From positions 7,676,001-7,740,000 of the forward strand of contig NZ_CP109171.1 in the NCBI RefSeq assembly GCF_036246005.1: DNA of 64,000 nucleotides, written 5' to 3'. A model generated the notes under the pieces. That model saw nothing but the letters and a program-made list of their open reading frames with translations, did no database searches and was not told the DNA's origin. Numbering within the stretch: position 1 is the stretch's first letter; every line of letters starts with the position of its first letter. The stretch is from Streptomyces sp. NBC_01723 (lineage in GTDB: Bacteria > Actinomycetota > Actinomycetes > Streptomycetales > Streptomycetaceae). The position numbers and the translations under genes were made by a program. Below are positions 1 through 9,208 of the stretch, in pieces.

Positions 1-1209
1 GTTCTCCGCAGTGTCCAGGTCGGTTCGGCCGCGCAGGGCGGCCGGAGAGTCGAGGTCTGCCCCTTCGAGTGCGGCCGGCAGGGGATTCCAGTCCGGATCG
101 AGCAGGCCGAGCCTCGCCTTCTGGGTGAGTGTCCGGCGAACGGCCCGATCGACCCACGCCTCCGGGACACGGCCGTCGGCGACCGCGTCGGCAAGGGGCG
201 GGCCGTAGGCCTTGACGTTCGGCAGTTCGACGTCGACGCCCGCCCGCAGTGCCAGGCCGGCGGCGTCGGCCCACTCGGCCGCGACGCCGTGCAGGGTCTT
301 GAGGAAGGCGATGGCGAAGTAGTCGGCGACGACGGTGCCGTCGAAGTCCCACGTGTCGCGCAGCAGCCCGGTGAGCAGCTCCTCGTCGGCCGCGGAGGGG
401 ACGCCGTCGGTGTCGGTGTAGGCAGTCATCACCGAACGCGCGCCGCCTTCACGGATCGCCATCTCGAAGGGGGGCAGCAGGACGTCGGCGCGCTCCCGCG
501 GGCCCATGGAGGAGGGGGCGAGGTTACGCCCGGCGCGCGAGGCCGAGTAGCCGACGAAGTGCTTGAGGGTGGCGACGATCCCGGCCGACTCAAGACCCTG
601 CACATACGCTGTTCCGACGGTGCCGACGAGGTACGGGTCCTCGCCGATGGTCTCCTCGACCCGGCCCCAGCGGGCATCGCGCACGACGTCCAGGACGGGC
701 GCGAGTCCCTGGTGAACGCCGACGGCACGCATGTCCCGCCCGATGGCACAGGCCATGCGCCGCACCGTGTCGGGGTCGAAGGTGGCGCCCCAGGACAGCG
801 GGACGGGGTAGGCCGTCGCCCCCCAGGCGGCGAAGCCGGCCAGACACTCGTCGTGCGCGAGAGCGGGGATGCCGAATCGGTTCGAGGCGGCGATCCGGGT
901 CTGGGTGCGGGCCAGGGAGAGCGCACCCAGAGCGGGGTCTACCGGGACCGTGCCGAAGGGCCGGGTCAGCTGGCCCAGTCCGGTGGGCAGGAGCGCGTCG
1001 AGATCGACGGCCTCCTCCATGTCGTGCTGGTGGGGGGCCACTTCACCGCCCTGATCGGAGGCGCCCACCCAGACTCCGTACAGCTGGGCGGTCTTCTCCT
1101 GAAGTGTCATCGCGTCGATCAGGGCTTCGACTCGCGCGGTGACGGAAGAGGTGGTGTCGTTCCAGCGGGAGACTCCGGCGGTGTTGTCTACGGCCACGTT
1201 GGCGTTCAC
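1..1209 (-). CDS. bxlA: GH3 beta-xylosidase, N-terminal part (cut by left edge)
   Basis: Partial glycoside hydrolase family 3 enzyme, start GTG at 1209; the C-terminal part lies beyond base 1. About 403 residues are visible, with no signal peptide, so it probably acts on imported xylo-oligosaccharides in the cytoplasm. The GH3 TIM-barrel is clear: a WGRVEETIGEDPYLVG block near residues 181-196, the LKHF substrate-binding pair near 215-218, and the nucleophile aspartate of the VVADY segment at about residue 296. It is the last gene of a leftward run after a binding protein and two permeases, the order of bxlEFGA operons described in Streptomyces, which is why I use bxlA. Other GH3 activities (beta-glucosidase, arabinofuranosidase) cannot be excluded, but the neighbouring xylanase and GH43 genes favour xylosidase. 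Confidence 0.85.
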   Translation of the reverse strand, partial: MNANVAVDNTAGVSRWNDTTSSVTARVEALIDAMTLQEKTAQLYGVWVGASDQGGEVAPHQHDMEEAVDLDALLPTGLGQLTRPFGTVPVDPALGALSLARTQTRIAASNRFGIPALAHDECLAGFAAWGATAYPVPLSWGATFDPDTVRRMACAIGRDMRAVGVHQGLAPVLDVVRDARWGRVEETIGEDPYLVGTVGTAYVQGLESAGIVATLKHFVGYSASRAGRNLAPSSMGPRERADVLLPPFEMAIREGGARSVMTAYTDTDGVPSAADEELLTGLLRDTWDFDGTVVADYFAIAFLKTLHGVAAEWADAAGLALRAGVDVELPNVKAYGPPLADAVADGRVPEAWVDRAVRRTLTQKARLGLLDPDWNPLPAALEGADLDSPAALRGRTDLDTAEN

Positions 1210-1329
1210 TTTCCCTCCCACGGCCCGCGGACCCTCGACCTGGGTGCGACGGGCGAACAAGTAGACGAGCGGGACTCGATGCGGGACGGGCCATGTCCGG
1301 GTTCCGGCACCGTCCCGGGCCCGCGTCGG

Positions 1330-2226
1330 TCATCGGCTGAATCCGGCGGTCAGACCGCTCAGCAGTTGGCGGCGGCCGAAGGCGTAGAGGATCAGGACGG
1401 GCAGTGTGGTGAGGACGACGGCGGCGAGAACGGCGGGGACGTTGACCCCGTACTGGCCCTGGAAGGTCCACAGCGCGAGCGGCAGGGTCCGGCGTTCGGG
1501 ACTCTGAGTGAGCACCAGTGGCAGCAGGAACCCGTTCCAGATGGTCAGGGCGTTGAAGATGGTCACGGTGAGGATGGCCGGCCGGGTGAGCGGTGCCGCC
1601 AGCCGCCACAGCGTCGTCCATTCGGTGGCGCCGTCGACCCGCATCGAGTCGAACAGTTCGTCGGGTACGTCTCGGATGAAGTTGGCGAGCACCAGCACCG
1701 ACAGCGGGATGGCGAACGCGATCGACGGGAGGATCAGCGCCAGCAGGGTGTCGTACAACTGCAACTTGATGATGATCAGGTAGACGGGGATCACCGTCGC
1801 CTGCAGCGGGATGGCCAGGCCCATGAGGAACAGCCCGTTCATCGCGCGCAGCAACCGCATGCGCCAGCCCCGTACGATCGCGTAGGCCGCCATGAAGGAG
1901 AACACGACCGCCGGTACCACGGCGCCCGCGGTGACCACGACGCTGTTCAGGAAGTAGCGCAGGAAGTCGGACTCGATGACCAGTCGGTAGTTGTCCAGTG
2001 TGGGGTCGCCCGAAGGCACCAGCGGGTTGCTCGCGTAGTAGCGGCTCTGGGCCTTGAGACTGGTGATGAGGGTCCAGTACAGAGGTACGGCCACGACGAC
2101 GAGCCACAGCCATCCGGCCAGGCCCCCGGCCCAGTTGCGTCGGCGTGCCGCCCGGAGGGAGTGGCGCTGCCGTTCGCCCGGTGCGGCCTTGTGGGGTCGT
2201 CGTGTCTCGGACAGCGTGGTGGTCAC
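1330..2226 (-). CDS. bxlG: Sugar ABC transporter permease, MalG type
   Basis: Second inner-membrane permease of a carbohydrate ABC importer, 298 residues, start GTG at 2226. A short basic N-terminus is followed by about six hydrophobic segments. The EAA-type cytoplasmic loop that docks the ATPase is visible near residue 195 (ELFDSMRVDGATEWTTLWR). One base separates it from the upstream permease stop, so the two are almost certainly co-translated. No ATPase gene is present; streptomycete sugar importers commonly share the MsiK ATPase encoded elsewhere. Context predicts uptake of xylobiose or xylo-oligosaccharides. Confidence 0.85.
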   Translation of the reverse strand: MTTTLSETRRPHKAAPGERQRHSLRAARRRNWAGGLAGWLWLVVVAVPLYWTLITSLKAQSRYYASNPLVPSGDPTLDNYRLVIESDFLRYFLNSVVVTAGAVVPAVVFSFMAAYAIVRGWRMRLLRAMNGLFLMGLAIPLQATVIPVYLIIIKLQLYDTLLALILPSIAFAIPLSVLVLANFIRDVPDELFDSMRVDGATEWTTLWRLAAPLTRPAILTVTIFNALTIWNGFLLPLVLTQSPERRTLPLALWTFQGQYGVNVPAVLAAVVLTTLPVLILYAFGRRQLLSGLTAGFSR

Positions 2227-2227
2227 C

Positions 2228-3130
2228 TCAGGCTCCCTCGAGTTGGCTCGCCCCGGCGTCGCGGCCCCCGAGCCGGCGCAGCAGCAGGGCGAGGGCCAGC
2301 CCCACCAGGACCAGGATGACCGCGATGACGCTGGCCGGTCCCATCAGGCTGGCCTGGAAACCCCGCTTGTACATGTCCAGTGCCAGGACCCGGGTGGCGT
2401 CGCCGGGACCGCCCTCGGTGAGGACGAAGATGAGGTCGAAGAAGGTCAGCGACCCGACCACCATCAGAGTGGACGAGGTGATGATGGTGTACCTCAGCTG
2501 GGGCAGCGTGATGCTGAGGAACTGCCGAATCCGACCGGCTCCGTCCAACTGGGCTGCTTCGTAGAGGGATTTCGGAATCTGCTGGACACCACCCTGGTAG
2601 ATCAGGGAGTGGAACGGGACGAACTGCCAGGAGACGACGAAGACGACGATGCCGAAGGCGAGCCCAGGCCGTCCCAGCCAGTCCTGGCTGAGCAGTGGGA
2701 GCTTCAGCCCGGCCCCGAGGCCGAAGTTGGGGTCCAGCAGGGCCTTGTACGCGATGGCGATGGCCGCGGAGCTGAGCATCAGAGGGACGAAGTACACCAC
2801 GCCGAGCACCGCACGGTAGCGCTGGCGGCCCGCGAGGAACGTGCCGAGCAGAATGCTCAGTGGCGTCTGGACGACCCACGACACCGCCATCACCATGAAG
2901 GTCACCCAGAGGGCGTGCGGCAGCCCGGGGTCGGTGAGCACCGCACGCCAACTGGTCAGCCCCGACTGGTGGATGGCGCCGATCCCGTCCCAGGTGGTGA
3001 AGCTCAGAGCGAAGACTCCGACGAGCGGGACCACGGCGAAGCCGACGAAGACCACCAGCGCCGGTGTCGCCAGCCAGGGCAGAATGCTGCGCGGTCGGCG
3101 GTGCGGCGGATGGCCCGTGAGCGAACTCAT
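2228..3130 (-). CDS. bxlF: Sugar ABC transporter permease, MalF type
   Basis: First permease of the importer, 300 residues, with six predicted membrane segments and the EAA loop near residue 192 (SLYEAAQLDGAGRIRQFL). The ATG at 3130 overlaps the stop of the upstream binding-protein gene in an ATGA arrangement, indicating translational coupling. It pairs with the following MalG-type permease to form the membrane channel. Substrate is inferred from the GH3 gene downstream and the divergent xylan regulator; nothing in the permease itself fixes specificity. Confidence 0.85.
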   Translation of the reverse strand: MSSLTGHPPHRRPRSILPWLATPALVVFVGFAVVPLVGVFALSFTTWDGIGAIHQSGLTSWRAVLTDPGLPHALWVTFMVMAVSWVVQTPLSILLGTFLAGRQRYRAVLGVVYFVPLMLSSAAIAIAYKALLDPNFGLGAGLKLPLLSQDWLGRPGLAFGIVVFVVSWQFVPFHSLIYQGGVQQIPKSLYEAAQLDGAGRIRQFLSITLPQLRYTIITSSTLMVVGSLTFFDLIFVLTEGGPGDATRVLALDMYKRGFQASLMGPASVIAVILVLVGLALALLLRRLGGRDAGASQLEGA

Positions 3131-4437
3131 TTGCCGGTGACCGCGTTGAGGTTGCCGGCGAACTGCTCCGGGGAGAGGGACAGCTGGAACAACTTGACGA
3201 TGTTGTCCAGCAGGGTCTCGGCGGCCGTCGGACTGAGCGCTTGGTCCCAGGACTGCACGAACGTCTTGGCCTTGGTGGCGATGCCGTAGTTGACCTGGAG
3301 GAAGTCGGCGCTCTTGGAGGCGGCCAGCAGCTTCTCCGTGCCCAACCGGACCGGAACCGACCCGTTGTCGATCCAGGCCTTCACCTCGGCGTCCTGGAGG
3401 ACACCGGTCGCGAAGAAGTCCTTGGCGGTCTTCTTCTCCTCGTCGGTGGCCTTCGAGGAGATGGACAGGTACTGGGCGGGGTTGCCGACCGCGTTGCTCG
3501 GATCACCCTTTCCGCCGTCGACGGGCGGGAAGTTCATGTAGCCCAGTTGGCCGCTGGAGACAAAGTCTCCGCCGTCGGCCTGCTGGATGCCGTACGACCA
3601 TGCACCGTGCAGCATCATCGCGGCCCTGCCGGTGTACAGCAGCGCCTGGTCGGCGTTGGAGTCCGCTGTGATGGAGGAGAACCCCTTGATGAACCCGCCG
3701 GCCTCGACCAGGTCCTGCACCTTGGTCAGCGCGGTGATGGCGTCCGGGTTCGACCAGGCGTCCTTCTCGCCCTCGATGACCGCCTGGAACACCTCGGGAC
3801 CGCCGATGCGGTCGAACAGGAACTCCAGCCACATCATGTTCGTCCATCGGGACTGGCCACCCAGGGAGAGCGGTGCTATGCCCTTCGCGTTGAACCTGGG
3901 CACCAGAGCCATGAGGTCGTCCCAGGACTCCGGCGGCTCCACGCCGACCTGGTCGAACACCTTCTTGTTGTAGTAGAGGATGATCGGCTGCACGGTCTCG
4001 CACGGGATCGCGTAGATCTTGCCGTTGACGGTCGCCGCGTCGAACGAGGAAGGGAACAGCCCCTTCTTGACCTCGGAGTGCTCGTCGAACCACGACGTGA
4101 GGTCCTCGACCTGGCCCGCTTCCGCGTAGGTGCGCAGTGTCCCGCCGCCCCAGCCCCAGATGATGGTGGGCGCCTGTCCGGCACCGATGGCGGTCTTGAT
4201 CTTCGTCTTGTACGCGTCGTTCTGGAACGTCGTGTCATCGATCTGGTTGTCGGGATGGGCCTTGTTGAACGCGTCCACCGCGCCGCCTCGGACGCCTTCC
4301 TGTGGCTGGCCGTTCAGGTACCAGTACGTGGCCCCACCATCGCTCTTGCCGGGGCCGGACGAGCCGCAGGCCGCCAGTGCCGCTGAGGCCGGTACAGCGG
4401 CGGCCAGGCCGAGGAGGGTACGTCGGGAGAGCGCCAT
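3127..4437 (-). CDS. bxlE: Extracellular sugar-binding lipoprotein (family 1 SBP)
   Basis: Solute-binding lipoprotein, 436 residues. I chose ATG 4437 rather than upstream in-frame starts because it follows a GGAGAAAAG ribosome site and begins a proper signal peptide: two arginines, a hydrophobic core and the lipobox LAAC ahead of a Gly/Ser-rich linker. The mature part has family-1 substrate-binding features such as a W-rich motif and a TGRAAMMLHGAW-type segment near the ligand cleft. It is the first gene of the importer operon and carries its own strong promoter and probable operator. By position it matches BxlE; the ligand (xylobiose or longer) is inferred. Confidence 0.85.
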   Translation of the reverse strand: MALSRRTLLGLAAAVPASAALAACGSSGPGKSDGGATYWYLNGQPQEGVRGGAVDAFNKAHPDNQIDDTTFQNDAYKTKIKTAIGAGQAPTIIWGWGGGTLRTYAEAGQVEDLTSWFDEHSEVKKGLFPSSFDAATVNGKIYAIPCETVQPIILYYNKKVFDQVGVEPPESWDDLMALVPRFNAKGIAPLSLGGQSRWTNMMWLEFLFDRIGGPEVFQAVIEGEKDAWSNPDAITALTKVQDLVEAGGFIKGFSSITADSNADQALLYTGRAAMMLHGAWSYGIQQADGGDFVSSGQLGYMNFPPVDGGKGDPSNAVGNPAQYLSISSKATDEEKKTAKDFFATGVLQDAEVKAWIDNGSVPVRLGTEKLLAASKSADFLQVNYGIATKAKTFVQSWDQALSPTAAETLLDNIVKLFQLSLSPEQFAGNLNAVTGK

Positions 4438-4491
4438 GTCTTTTCTCCGCACTCGAGAGTCACCGGCTTCTCGTGAGTCATGGTGAAAGGT

Positions 4492-4499
4492 TTTCGAAA
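4492..4499. promoter_or_regulatory. Probable LacI-family operator in the bxlE leader
   Basis: TTTCGAAA inside a near-palindromic block (AAGG..CCTT flanks) about 20-25 bases downstream of the predicted bxlE transcription start. The location suits roadblock repression by the divergent LacI regulator. Confidence 0.55.
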
Positions 4500-4525
4500 G
4501 AACCTTCTCCGAACTCTGTTCGTGC

Positions 4526-4555
4526 AAATTAGGTTTCGGGCTGATGGCCTGTCAA
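4526..4555 (-). promoter_or_regulatory. Probable bxlE promoter
   Basis: Read on the minus strand: TTGACA (4555-4550), an 18-base spacer, then TAATTT (4531-4526). This is close to the vegetative sigma consensus. The start would be near 4519, giving a leader of about 80 bases. The spacer contains GTTTCG-like half-sites. Confidence 0.6.
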
Positions 4556-4645
4556 GGGACGTGCGCATGCCTTCTGGAGGCGGCTTCGGACCCCGCATTT
4601 TCAGGACACTACGGCGCCCGGGGGTGCCTGACCTATCTCGAAAGT

Positions 4646-4655
4646 GTTTCGAAAC
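4646..4655. promoter_or_regulatory. Probable operator between bxlE and bxlR
   Basis: Perfect 10-base palindrome GTTTCGAAAC, next to a second CGAAAG half-site (4639-4644). It resembles the CGAA/TTCG inverted elements reported for xylan regulators of Streptomyces and lies upstream of the LacI gene. Confidence 0.5.
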
Positions 4656-4892
4656 TGCCTGACTCGGGGTAGGCAGTTGAGGCGGTGATCTTTCCTTGAG
4701 CACCGTAGATGCTGGTCAGATCGTGCCGAAGGGGCGCTCGGTCCTGCTTCCGGACCGGTCGAGGCCGCGGGGCTTGTCGGCACCTCCCGAGCGGGCTCGT
4801 GGCGCGGGTGCCGTACTGTTGACCGGTTCCACCCGTGTTGCCGGCCCGACCGGAGACTCACCACACCGGTGGACGAATACGGGAGGGAACCG

Positions 4893-5921
4893 ATGCGACC
4901 GAACGCGAGACGCACCACTTTGGCGGACATCGCCCAAGCGGCCGGGGTCTCCGTCGCGACCGTGTCCAAAGTGGTGAACGGTCGCGGTGACGTGGCGCCG
5001 CAGACCCGCACCCGGGTGCAGGAGCTGTTGCACCAACACGACTACCTCGCCCCCGTGTTCCGCCACACCGAGGCCGTCGAAAGCCCGACCATCGAGGTGC
5101 AGTTCAAGGGCGGCCTGAAGCCGTACGTCGCCGAAACCCTGGAAGGGATCATCGACTCCGCCTCCGAACTGGGGGCTTCGGTGGTGATCAGCAAGGCGTC
5201 CAGTGCCCCGCACTGGGCCCGGGACCTGGTCTCCGCCGGGCGCCGTGCCGTCATCGCGGTCACCAGCGTGTACACCACGGCGCACCTCAACGAGCTGGCC
5301 CGGTCCGGGCTGCCGCTGGTCGTGTTGGACCCCTTGCATCTGCCGGACAACCGGGTGAACAGCGTCGGGGCCACCAACTTCGCCGGCGGGCTGACCGCGA
5401 CGCAGCACCTGCTCTCCCTGGGTCACCGCCGCGTCGCCTACCTCGGCGGGCCCGCCATGGCCGTGTGCAACCAGGCCCGCATGCACGGCTACCGCGCCGC
5501 GATCGAGGCGGGAGGGGCCCAGGTACCGGAGGCTTACGTCCAGCCGGGAGAGTTCACGCACGAGACGGGACTGCTCGGAGCCGCGGCACTGTTGGACCTG
5601 CAGGAGCCACCGACGGCGATCTTCGCAGGCAACGACGAGATCGCCGTCGGGGTCGTCGAGACCGCCCGGGGCCGAGGCCTGCGCGTGCCGGAAGACCTGA
5701 GCGTGGTCGGCTTCGACGACACGAGCCTCGCCCGGATGTCCTCACCGCCCCTCACCACGGTGCGTCAGCCCTTGCGGGAGATGGGCGGTGCCGCCCTGCG
5801 TACCGCGCTCCGACTCGCCAACGGCGAGAAGGTCGAGTCCCACCACATCGAGCTCGCCACCGAACTCGTGGTACGCGCCTCGACGGCGCCGCCGTCCGAA
5901 GAGCCCCCGGAACGCGGGTAG
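4893..5921 (+). CDS. bxlR: LacI-family transcriptional regulator (BxlR-like)
   Basis: Repressor of 342 residues. ATG 4893 follows a GGGAGGGA ribosome site; an upstream GTG at 4869 is possible but lacks one. The N-terminal helix-turn-helix is typical (TLADIAQAAGVSVATVSKVVNGRG, residues about 9-32), followed by a periplasmic-binding-protein-like ligand domain with VVGFDDTSLARM and LTTVRQP signatures. It is divergent from the importer operon and near GH43 and GH11 genes, so it probably represses xylan use until a xylo-oligosaccharide binds. Candidate operators are TTTCGAAA at 4492, GTTTCGAAAC at 4646 and CGAAACTTTCG at 8077. Confidence 0.85.
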   Translation: MRPNARRTTLADIAQAAGVSVATVSKVVNGRGDVAPQTRTRVQELLHQHDYLAPVFRHTEAVESPTIEVQFKGGLKPYVAETLEGIIDSASELGASVVISKASSAPHWARDLVSAGRRAVIAVTSVYTTAHLNELARSGLPLVVLDPLHLPDNRVNSVGATNFAGGLTATQHLLSLGHRRVAYLGGPAMAVCNQARMHGYRAAIEAGGAQVPEAYVQPGEFTHETGLLGAAALLDLQEPPTAIFAGNDEIAVGVVETARGRGLRVPEDLSVVGFDDTSLARMSSPPLTTVRQPLREMGGAALRTALRLANGEKVESHHIELATELVVRASTAPPSEEPPERG

Positions 5922-6255
5922 CAGGCCACGTGCTCCTCGTCGCGCACGGTGCGTCGCCACAAGCCGTTGACGAGACGTCCCCGCAGAGAACCTCCGCGGA
6001 CGTGGGGTCAAGACTGGGAACCCGGTAGCGGGCGGTCATGGCACGGGGCCACTCGACACGGGCGTCAGCCGCGCCGGCGTCGTGCAGGCGCCGCAGCGGT
6101 CGCCCTACCGATCTCGACGCCGTTCCGGCGGGAGCCCGCACGCGCACTTCGCCCACGCCTTCCAGCGGGTCTCCTTTCCGGTGGGGGGTGCGGGGTCGGG
6201 GGGACAGCGGGTCGGTCCGCCGACGTCGGAACAGACCGACGGCCGTTCATGGGCG
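5922..6255. other. Intergenic region between bxlR and GH43, no gene seen
   Basis: Convergent intergenic stretch of 334 bases. Open frames here show no family signature and no ribosome site. The only structure I can support is the hairpin at 6211-6240. Confidence 0.5.
6211..6240 (-). terminator. Hairpin downstream of the GH43 gene
   Basis: GTCGGTC (6211-6217) pairs with GACCGAC (6234-6240), and the loop itself contains the palindrome CCGACGTCGG. It sits just past the GH43 stop codon on the minus strand, so it is probably a transcription terminator. Confidence 0.45.
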
Positions 6256-7785
6256 TTACACGGACGGCGCCGGGACGTACTCCAACCAGTCGAAGGCGAC
6301 CGTGCCCTCGGTGGCGTACATGCCGATCACACGGCCGGTGAAGCCGCAGGCGACCTCGGTGGACAGGTAGCGCCCGTCCAGTTCGGCGAGCGGCCGGGCG
6401 TCCGGGGCGTCGGGTTCGCCGAGCCCGAAGGCGATGGTGTCGGGCCCCGTGGTCCCGCCGTCGGTGAGTTCGGGCGACGCGGGAACGAGGCCAGACGTCC
6501 GGATCGTCACGGCGAGGTGCAGCGGCCCGGCCGGTACCGGTCGGCGGGCCACGGTCTGGCGCAGCGGCCCGATCCGGGCGACGACACGGACCTCCCCGCC
6601 CCCGGCCTCCACCTCATAGTGGTGGGCCTCGTCGAGGCGTACGCAGAGACCGCCGCATCCCGTACCCGGGTCGATCAGGGCGGTGACGCGGCAGTCGTGG
6701 TGCTGCTGGCGCCGCCCGATGAAGGTGTACCCGGGGCTGTCGAGGGATGGGCCGGTGGCGCCGAGCAGCAGCCAGCCCGGCCGCTCGGTGAGCGACCAGG
6801 AGCTGTCCGGGCGGGCGAACGGCGAGATCCAGTGCGGTGCGAGAGCGGACCCGTCGAAGTCGTCACGGGCGGGCGGGGCCGGGAGGGGGTGCCAGGCGCC
6901 ACCAGGGGCCGCATGGCTCACGGGAACGGGCGTGACGACGGGCCATCCGTCCCGGTCCCACTCCACGGGGGTCAGGAACGTCTCGCGGCCGAGCACGTGC
7001 ACGTCGGGCGTGAAGCCGCGGGGACGGACACCCAGCAGCACCATCCACCAGCCGCCGTCGGGAGCCTCCACCAGGTCGGCGTGGCCCGTGTTCTGGATGG
7101 AGCGGGCGGTACCGCTGTGGGACAGCAGGGGGTTGTCGGGCGCCCCTTCCCAGGGACCGCGCGGCGAGCGGCCGCGGGCCACGGACACGCTGTGACCGCG
7201 TTCCGTGCCGCCTTCCGCGATCAGCAGGTACCACCAGTCGCCGATGCGGTAGAGGTGCGGCGCCTCCGGGTACTTGAGGCCGCTGCCCGACCATGTGGCG
7301 AAGGGCTTCTCCAGCACCTCGCCCTTGACCGGGTCGATCCTGGCCATGTTGACGCCCCCTTCGGGGCCGGAGAAGGCACACCAGCAGGTGCCGTCCTCCT
7401 CCCATGCCAGGTCGGGATCGATCCCGGTCAGGTCGATCCACACGGGGTCGCTCCAGGGCCCTTCGGGCCGCTCGGCCGAGACGACGAAGTTGCCGCCACC
7501 GTCGACGTTGGTGTTGATGACCCAGTAGCGGCCGTCGTGGTGACGGATGGTCGGGGCGTAGAGGCCTCCGGATGCCTTGGCGCCGGGGAGGGGCAACGGC
7601 AGTTGCCCGGGCCGGTCGAGCACGTTGCCGATCTGTTCCCAGTGCACGAGGTCCTTGCTGTGGAACAGTGGCAGCCCGGGGAAGTACTCGAAGCTGGAGC
7701 ACACCAGGTAGTAGTCGCCGCCGACCCGGCACACGCTCGGATCGGGGTGGAACCCGCTGATCACCGGATTGTCGTACATGGGCAC
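6256..7785 (-). CDS. GH43 beta-xylosidase / alpha-L-arabinofuranosidase
   Basis: Five-bladed beta-propeller glycosidase of about 509 residues without a signal peptide, so probably cytoplasmic. GTG 7785 lies seven bases after an AGGGAGGA ribosome site; the ATG two codons on is the alternative. Catalytic residues typical of GH43 are visible: base D in FHPDPS (about residue 15), pKa modulator D in GIDPDLAWEEDG (about 123) and acid E in PEAPHLYR (about 174). From about residue 310 a concanavalin-like C-terminal domain follows, as in GH43 xylosidases. It is divergent from xlnC and shares its promoter region, fitting removal of xylose or arabinose from imported fragments. Confidence 0.85.
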   Translation of the reverse strand: MPMYDNPVISGFHPDPSVCRVGGDYYLVCSSFEYFPGLPLFHSKDLVHWEQIGNVLDRPGQLPLPLPGAKASGGLYAPTIRHHDGRYWVINTNVDGGGNFVVSAERPEGPWSDPVWIDLTGIDPDLAWEEDGTCWCAFSGPEGGVNMARIDPVKGEVLEKPFATWSGSGLKYPEAPHLYRIGDWWYLLIAEGGTERGHSVSVARGRSPRGPWEGAPDNPLLSHSGTARSIQNTGHADLVEAPDGGWWMVLLGVRPRGFTPDVHVLGRETFLTPVEWDRDGWPVVTPVPVSHAAPGGAWHPLPAPPARDDFDGSALAPHWISPFARPDSSWSLTERPGWLLLGATGPSLDSPGYTFIGRRQQHHDCRVTALIDPGTGCGGLCVRLDEAHHYEVEAGGGEVRVVARIGPLRQTVARRPVPAGPLHLAVTIRTSGLVPASPELTDGGTTGPDTIAFGLGEPDAPDARPLAELDGRYLSTEVACGFTGRVIGMYATEGTVAFDWLEYVPAPSV

Positions 7786-8428
7786 GGGGGAGTCCTCCCT
7801 TCGAGCCGCCGGGTGCCGAGAGTCCAACGAGGTCCCCCGGCCCGCTCACCGCAGAGGCCGGGCCTGAAGTCTCCGTTGCGCATCCTGAGGTCCAGCGGAT
7901 CGACGCCCGCCGCGTGGAAGCCGAGGAGAACGTCGTCGGCACCTGGCCGGGGGTGATGCGGGTGGTGGCGCTTTCGCTGGAAATGGTCCGGCGGGGCGGT
8001 GGCCCCCTCCCCGCGTCCAGCGGCGTAGGCGCCGGTAATGCCGTTCTTCTCTGTGGTCGGCTCACGTCTTGGACTTCGAAACTTTCGGAAGCTGTGCGTA
8101 TGATTGCGCGCCATCCCTCCAGTATCGCATCCATTCTCCTGTGGCAGTTCGTACAGGGAGTGCTGTGACCTGCAAAAGAGCGTTTGTCGCAGCCTCTTCT
8201 TGCGTGGGGAACATTTCCGAAAGCGTGTCGAAAGTATTGACAGGGTCATGGCGCTCTACGAAAACTGTGGCCACTGAACGGCAGGAGACCGCCAGTCCGC
8301 TCGTGCCACGTGGCCGGGTGCGGCGGTCGGTTGTCACGGTGTGACGGCCGGGCGTCCCCGCCGTGGTTCCGGCAAGGCCGCGGGCGACAGAAGTCGCCCG
8401 CCCCCACCAGCCTTCATCAGGAGAACGC
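7786..8428. promoter_or_regulatory. Shared divergent control region of GH43 and xlnC
   Basis: About 640 bases with no convincing gene. It contains the perfect palindrome at 8077-8087, two further CGAAAG half-sites at about 8217-8233, and a TTGACA box at 8237-8242 pointing toward xlnC. I could not identify a good -10 hexamer at normal spacing. The long leader leaves room for several operator copies. Confidence 0.5.
8077..8087. promoter_or_regulatory. Xylan-regulator operator candidate CGAAACTTTCG
   Basis: Perfect 11-base inverted repeat (central C) between the divergent GH43 and xylanase genes. I recall elements of this kind upstream of streptomycete xylanase genes. The same core in shorter form occurs near bxlE. 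Confidence 0.65.
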
Positions 8429-9154
8429 ATGCAACAGGACGGCACGCAGCACAACCGGATCAAGCAGAACCCCGGCCCCTTCGACGGAGTGAGCCGACGA
8501 GGCTTCCTCGGTGGCGCCGGCACCCTCGCGCTCGCCACCGCGTCCGGGCTGCTGCTGCCCGGCACCGCCCACGCCGCCACCACCATCACCACCAACCAGA
8601 CCGGCACCGACGGCATGTACTACTCGTTCTGGACCGACGGTGGCGGCTCCGTCTCCATGACGCTCAACGGTGGCGGCAGTTACAGCACCCGGTGGACCAA
8701 CTGCGGCAACTTCGTGGCCGGCAAGGGCTGGAGCACCGGCGGACGCAGGACGGTCCGCTACAACGGCTACTTCAACCCGTCGGGCAACGGCTACGGCTGC
8801 CTCTACGGCTGGACCTCGAACCCGCTGGTGGAGTACTACATCGTCGACAACTGGGGCAGCTACCGGCCCACCGGTACGTACCGGGGCACCGTTTCCAGTG
8901 ACGGCGGCACCTACGACATCTACCAGACGACCCGGTACAACGCTCCCTCCGTGGAAGGGACCAAGACCTTCCAGCAGTACTGGAGTGTCCGGCAGTCGAA
9001 GGTGACCAGCGGCTCCGGCACCATCACCACCGGCAACCACTTCGACGCCTGGGCGCGCGCGGGCATGAACATGGGCCAGTTCAAGTACTACATGATCATG
9101 GCCACCGAGGGCTATCAGAGCAGTGGAAGCTCCACCATCACGGTCAGTGGCTGA
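8429..9154 (+). CDS. xlnC: Tat-secreted GH11 endo-1,4-beta-xylanase
   Basis: Endoxylanase that cuts xylan outside the cell, 241 residues. ATG 8429 follows a CAGGAG site; a longer GTG start at 8363 would only add a non-homologous leader. The twin-arginine signal SRRGFL (residues 22-27), hydrophobic stretch and AHA cleavage site match XlnC of S. lividans, a known Tat substrate, and the rest agrees with XlnC almost residue for residue as I remember it. The GH11 jelly-roll catalytic pair is E135 (PLVEYY) and E227 (MATEGYQ). No carbohydrate-binding module is present. Expression is probably controlled by the palindromes upstream. Confidence 0.93.
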   Translation: MQQDGTQHNRIKQNPGPFDGVSRRGFLGGAGTLALATASGLLLPGTAHAATTITTNQTGTDGMYYSFWTDGGGSVSMTLNGGGSYSTRWTNCGNFVAGKGWSTGGRRTVRYNGYFNPSGNGYGCLYGWTSNPLVEYYIVDNWGSYRPTGTYRGTVSSDGGTYDIYQTTRYNAPSVEGTKTFQQYWSVRQSKVTSGSGTITTGNHFDAWARAGMNMGQFKYYMIMATEGYQSSGSSTITVSG

Positions 9155-9208
9155 CCTCTGTCCGGCGCACAACCGCTTACGGGCCCCGTCTTCGGGCGAA
9201 TTCGAGGG

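Noticed and set aside
2054..3289. A 411-codon plus-strand frame over the permease genes
   Set aside because: Composition is that of an antisense shadow (D/E/Q/R/H-rich), no start signal, and the minus-strand membrane proteins are clear.
5752..6156. Possible small minus-strand gene between bxlR and the GH43 gene
   Set aside because: No recognisable domain, poor start context and partial overlap with the end of bxlR.
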